This document shows positions 61,021 to 64,000 of a stretch of 64,000 bases of DNA, one piece after another. The notes beneath the pieces were generated by a model. It saw nothing but the letters and a program-made list of their open reading frames with translations. It was not told where the DNA came from and made no database searches. Positions within the stretch are counted from its first letter, which is position 1. The number at the start of each line of letters is the position of its first letter. This stretch comes from Comamonas piscis. Its GTDB lineage: Bacteria > Pseudomonadota > Gammaproteobacteria > Burkholderiales > Burkholderiaceae_C. The position numbers were made by a program, and so were the translations under genes. The DNA lies in contig NZ_CP058554.1 in assembly GCF_014109725.1 (NCBI RefSeq), positions 4,216,001-4,280,000 on the forward strand. Reading direction: 5' to 3'.

Positions 61021-61154
61021 GGCTTTGCAACACCCTCGCCCCATGGGATGAGCGCGGATCGGGATGAGACGCAAGGCGTCTTTTGCAGTCAATAGCCAGC
61101 TATTGACAAGAAAGACAACACAGCGGATCGCCCGAGCCCGCGTTCAGACCACGG
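61021..61154 (-). repeat. Dispersed intergenic repeat, long form
   Basis: Both ends match the short form at 40877-40944 in inverted orientation. The middle holds a hairpin AGACGC-AAG-GCGTCT followed by TTT (61067-61083) and a near-perfect 20-bp palindrome GTCAATAGC-CA-GCTATTGAC (61088-61107). The direct repeats GCGGATCG at 61054-61061 and 61123-61130 bound the 69-bp segment absent from the short form. Confidence 0.65.
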
Positions 61155-61176
61155 CAGGGAGTGGTGTAGAGGCTGC

Positions 61177-62301
61177 CTAATGTTTAGCCACGATCTCAGC
61201 CTGGCCGCCGGCGCCTGGCACCAGACGCACCGGCAGCACCAGGGTCAGCATGTTGGCAAACTCTGCCGGCTTGGCCGTCGCGTAGCTGCCGCCAATAAGC
61301 AATGCGGCAACAGCTGGGTCATGCACCACCAGGCCGGTGGGGCCATAGCGCTCCATCTCCTGCAAGGCCTGGGCCAGGGGCGTGTTGTCAAAGCGCAGCA
61401 AACCTTTGCGCCACAGGCCCACGCTGTCGGGCGCCACGGTGCCCACGGCGGCCAGTTGGCCATCGGCTGCCACCTGGGTGGTTTGGCCAGCCGTCAGCAG
61501 CATCGCAGTGGCGGAGCTCTGCGCTGCTGAGACGCGCACCCGTCCCTCTTGCACGTCTACCCGCACCTGGCCGGCATCGATGCCATCCTGGCGGTAGCGC
61601 ACCGAAAAGCGCGTGCCCACTACGGTGACGCGGGCTGGGCCGGCCTGCACCTCAAAAGGTTTGCTGGAATCCGGGGCAACACTGAACATGGCCTGGCCAT
61701 GCGCCAGCTGCACCTCGCGCCGATGGCGGTACAGGCGCACCTGCGCATCGGTGTCGGCATCCAGCTCCAGGGTGGAGCCATCGGGCAACTGCAGGCTTTG
61801 GCGCTGGCCGCGCTCAACAACATAGTGCGCGCTGTAGACCGGCTGCATCCACTGGTGCCAGCCCAGGCCCAGCCCCATCAGCAGGACGGCGCACAAGGCC
61901 AGGCCACGTGGGCCGGGCAGCAGGGCTTGGAGCCAGGGCCGAGGGCGAGTTGGCGTGGGTTGGGCCAATGGTTTATGGGATGTGGCGGCAGCGCTGGGCT
62001 GGGCTGCTGCTTGGCGCGCCCGCCACTGCGCCACCTCGTCTGCAGGCAGCCCGCGCAGGCGGGCAACCCCGGTATCGATCCCGGCAAAGGCCTCGGCATG
62101 GTCGGCGCTGGCCTGCAGCCACTGCGCCAGTTCCGCCTGCTCGTCTGCGTTCAAGCCCTGCTCCTGCCGGGTATGCCACTGCGCGGCCTGCAACTCCACA
62201 GCATCTTGATCCCCCAAGAAGGCCTGCAGCGCGCGCGCCTCCACCGCCTCGTCAAAAGGCGGGGCGGATGGGTGGAAGGGCGAGGTGGAAAAGCGGCTCA
62301 T
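61177..62301 (-). CDS. FecR-family anti-sigma/sigma regulator
   Basis: The 374-residue protein has a cytoplasmic DUF4880 N-terminus (AAQWHTRQEQGLNADEQAELAQWLQA), one membrane helix near residues 133-150 (GLALCAVLLMGLGLGWH), and the periplasmic FecR domain (ERGQRQSLQLPDGSTLELDA) followed by an STN-like C-terminus. It transmits the receptor signal to FecI. It lies between sigma and receptor genes, as in fec-type systems. Confidence 0.92.
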   Translation of the reverse strand: MSRFSTSPFHPSAPPFDEAVEARALQAFLGDQDAVELQAAQWHTRQEQGLNADEQAELAQWLQASADHAEAFAGIDTGVARLRGLPADEVAQWRARQAAAQPSAAATSHKPLAQPTPTRPRPWLQALLPGPRGLALCAVLLMGLGLGWHQWMQPVYSAHYVVERGQRQSLQLPDGSTLELDADTDAQVRLYRHRREVQLAHGQAMFSVAPDSSKPFEVQAGPARVTVVGTRFSVRYRQDGIDAGQVRVDVQEGRVRVSAAQSSATAMLLTAGQTTQVAADGQLAAVGTVAPDSVGLWRKGLLRFDNTPLAQALQEMERYGPTGLVVHDPAVAALLIGGSYATAKPAEFANMLTLVLPVRLVPGAGGQAEIVAKH

Positions 62302-62361
62302 CTCAAAGCTATAGACGCATGGGCGCGGAAAAACTGCATGTCTGCCCGGCGCCCAGTAGGA

Positions 62362-62877
62362 TCATTCACCATGGTCCAGCTCCTGTTTGCGGGCAGCGCA
62401 GGCGATCTTGCCACGGCTGATGTACTGGTTGACCATGCTGACCGAGACACCCATGCGCTCGGCGATCTGCGGGTTGGACAGCTCGTCGAACAGGTACATG
62501 CAAAAGGCCTCGCGGCAGCGGGGCGGCAAGGCCTCGATGGTGGCCAGATAGGCCTGCACGGTTTGCGACGAGGCATAGGCCGCCTCGGGCTGCAGGCGCT
62601 GGGGGCTGGCGGGCTGTTGGGCTTCGTCCAGTGCGTCGATGTCTTCGTGCTGACGCAACTGGGCGCGCCGGTCCAGGTCGATCTTGGCGTTCAATGCCAC
62701 CTGTTTGAGCAAGGCCGCCGGCTGCTCAATCACCTTGCCAGCACGCTGCATGCCGAGCACGCGCGCATAGCTCTCCTGCGCCAGGTCGGCCGCGGTGTCG
62801 CGGTCTCTGACCTTGCGCAGGCAGAAGTTCAGCAGTTCTCGGTAGTAGTGCTCCAGCACGAACGGGCAACGCCCCAT
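62362..62877 (-). CDS. FecI-type ECF sigma factor
   Basis: The 171-residue protein has region 2 (FVLEHYYRELLNFCLRKVRD; DTAADLAQESYARVLG) and region 4 (LPPRCREAFCMYLFDELSNP followed by QIAERMGVSVSMVNQYISRG). It should direct transcription of the downstream receptor gene when the receptor/FecR pair reports siderophore binding. A Fur-like box precedes it. The order fecI-fecR-receptor is canonical. Confidence 0.9.
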   Translation of the reverse strand: MGRCPFVLEHYYRELLNFCLRKVRDRDTAADLAQESYARVLGMQRAGKVIEQPAALLKQVALNAKIDLDRRAQLRQHEDIDALDEAQQPASPQRLQPEAAYASSQTVQAYLATIEALPPRCREAFCMYLFDELSNPQIAERMGVSVSMVNQYISRGKIACAARKQELDHGE

Positions 62878-62924
62878 GGAAAGCCAAGGTCTCCATCGGT
62901 GGTCCAGCTTTCGCGCCTCAGATG

Positions 62925-62942
62925 GGAATAACTCTCATTATC
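62925..62942 (-). promoter_or_regulatory. Candidate Fur box upstream of the FecI-type sigma gene
   Basis: On the minus strand GATAATGAGAGTTATTCC resembles the consensus GATAATGATAATCATTATC. It sits about 50 bases before the sigma start, fitting iron repression. Confidence 0.6.
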
Positions 62943-62973
62943 ACCGATGGACGGCCGCTTTCTTGGGGTGCAG

Positions 62974-63003
62974 AAATAGAAAAAGGCATCCGAAGATGCC
63001 TTT
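62974..63003 (-). terminator. Rho-independent terminator after the TctA gene
   Basis: Read on the minus strand, AAAGGCATC and GATGCCTTT form a perfect 9-bp stem with a TTCG tetraloop, followed by a T-rich tail. It lies 28 bases after the TctA stop codon. Confidence 0.9.
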
Positions 63004-63031
63004 GTCCATGTTGCAGCTTGGCTGCGGGCGA

Positions 63032-64000
63032 TCAGTCTTCTTCGACGAAGGCTTCTTCGCGCTTCTTGCTCACCGCTGGCAAGCAGACCACCACCAGCAG
63101 GATCGCAGCTGCGATCAGCAGACCGGCAGAGATGGGACGGGTAACAAACACCGACCAGTCACCACGCGAGAGCAGCAGCGCACGGCGCAGATTTTCTTCC
63201 ATCATCGGGCCCAGGATAAAGCCCAGCAGCAAGGGAGCAGGTTCCGTACCCAGCTTGTGGAATACATAGCCCACGAAACCGAAGATACCCACCATCCACA
63301 CGTCCCAGCTGTTGTTGTTGGTACCGTACACACCGACTGCGCAGAACAGCACGATGGAGGGGAACAACCAGCGGTAAGGCACCGTCAGCAGCTTGATCCA
63401 GACGCCGATCAGCGGCAGGTTCAACACGATCAGCATCAGGTTACCGATCCACATCGAGGCGATCAGACCCCAGAACAGTTCTGGGTTGCTGGTCATCACC
63501 TGGGGACCAGGCTGGATGTTGTGGATGGTCATTGCACCCACCATCAGTGCCATCACGGCGTTTGGTGGAATACCCAGGGTCAGCAGCGGAATGAACGAGG
63601 TCTGCGAGCCGGCGTTGTTGGCCGATTCAGGCGAGCACACGCCACGGATATTGCCTTGGCCGAAAGGAACTTCACCGGGCTTGAGTTTGGTCTTCTTCTC
63701 GATCGTGTAGGCAGCAAAAGCCGACAGCATCGCACCGCCACCAGGCAGGATACCCAGGGCCGAACCCAGCGCCGTACCACGCAGCATGGCGGGGAACATC
63801 AGCTTGAAGTCTTCCTTGGTGGGCATCAGGCCGGTCACCTTGGCAGCAAACACTTCGCGCTCATCGTCAGGCTTGGACAGGTTGGCAATGATTTCGCCGT
63901 AGCCGAACACACCCATGGCGATCACGACAAAGTCGATACCGTCGGTCAGCTCAGGAATGTCGAAGGAGTAGCGGGCTACGCCGGAGTTCACGTCGGTACC
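63032..64000 (-). CDS. TctA-family tripartite tricarboxylate transporter permease (partial)
   Basis: The frame is open to the right edge of the window, giving about 323 C-terminal residues of a large TTT permease. It includes LGSALGILPGGGAMLSAFAAYTIEK and GVCSPESANNAGSQTSFIPLLTLGIPPNAVMAL, the family's conserved ligand-path segments, and several hydrophobic helices. The N-terminal part is outside. It works with a small TctB subunit and a Bug receptor (such as the type at 4618-5601) to import carboxylates by proton symport. Confidence 0.93.
   Translation of the reverse strand, partial: GTDVNSGVARYSFDIPELTDGIDFVVIAMGVFGYGEIIANLSKPDDEREVFAAKVTGLMPTKEDFKLMFPAMLRGTALGSALGILPGGGAMLSAFAAYTIEKKTKLKPGEVPFGQGNIRGVCSPESANNAGSQTSFIPLLTLGIPPNAVMALMVGAMTIHNIQPGPQVMTSNPELFWGLIASMWIGNLMLIVLNLPLIGVWIKLLTVPYRWLFPSIVLFCAVGVYGTNNNSWDVWMVGIFGFVGYVFHKLGTEPAPLLLGFILGPMMEENLRRALLLSRGDWSVFVTRPISAGLLIAAAILLVVVCLPAVSKKREEAFVEED

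Noticed and set aside
1..64000. CRISPR arrays, tRNA and rRNA genes, integrases
   Set aside because: I looked for regular short repeats, tRNA cloverleaf ends and recombinase motifs and saw none I could support by eye.

Overview
The window is a 64 kb stretch of a high-GC betaproteobacterial chromosome. A Bug-type solute receptor and a TctA permease of the tripartite tricarboxylate transporter family, a CaiB/Bug/HMG-lyase-like catabolic operon, an L-threonate operon and a FecI/FecR/TonB cluster together point to Burkholderiales, most likely family Comamonadaceae (Comamonas or Delftia-like). This placement comes from gene content alone. I saw no tRNA, rRNA, CRISPR array, integrase or intact insertion sequence.

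Layout. 2-148: 3' end of an unidentified gene. 167-8572 (minus): nine-gene acyl-CoA catabolic operon (flavin oxidoreductase, two enoyl-CoA hydratases, CoA-transferase, Bug receptor, acyl-CoA ligase, HMG-CoA-lyase-like enzyme, thioesterase) ending in a MarR regulator, with a perfect inverted repeat at its promoter (8591-8619). 9084-11171: two tandem GSU2403-like nucleotidyltransferase-fold genes. 11245-15958: flavin reductase and a NitT/TauT-type ABC transporter with two paralogous binding proteins. 16072-18870: ECF sigma/anti-sigma pair with DUF3455 and fasciclin-domain secreted proteins. 19200-19967: FadR-type regulator.

20223-24120 is an AT-richer accessory island. It holds an overlapping three-gene operon of unknown proteins, the first with a PD-(D/E)XK-like nuclease signature, and a ThsB-like TIR gene followed by a frameshifted RipA-like membrane protein gene. 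This is the best candidate for an undescribed (probably antiphage) system. It abuts the four-gene ligase-associated DNA repair cluster (24605-30672: MBL exonuclease, ATP-dependent ligase, DEXH helicase, PdeM phosphoesterase).

30875-34345: glycine/alanine-rich membrane protein, a 24-residue membrane peptide and a large-subunit catalase. 34636-40811: L-threonate/tetronate operon (GntP permease, LtnD, OtnK, OtnC, OtnI, RpiR regulator). 41054-45047: duplicated-domain secreted protein, then tartrate dehydrogenase with a divergent LysR regulator. 45048-46835: gene-poor stretch with degenerate repeats and two small hypothetical genes. 46836-51077: MFS transporter, racemase-like protein, D-amino-acid dehydrogenase, Nudix hydrolase. 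51179-57377: quinone oxidoreductase, two DMT exporters, DUF2076, an SDR lacking its catalytic Tyr/Lys, DUF3422. 57502-62877: iron-type surface signalling module (FecI, FecR, STN-containing TonB receptor, DUF4198) with Fur-like boxes. 63032-64000: TctA permease running off the right edge.

Many genes overlap by 1-8 bases within operons, and start codons were chosen using those junctions and visible ribosome binding sites. Intergenic regions carry a dispersed repeat present in a long (61021-61154) and a short (40877-40944) form that differ by a 69-bp segment bounded by 8-bp direct repeats.
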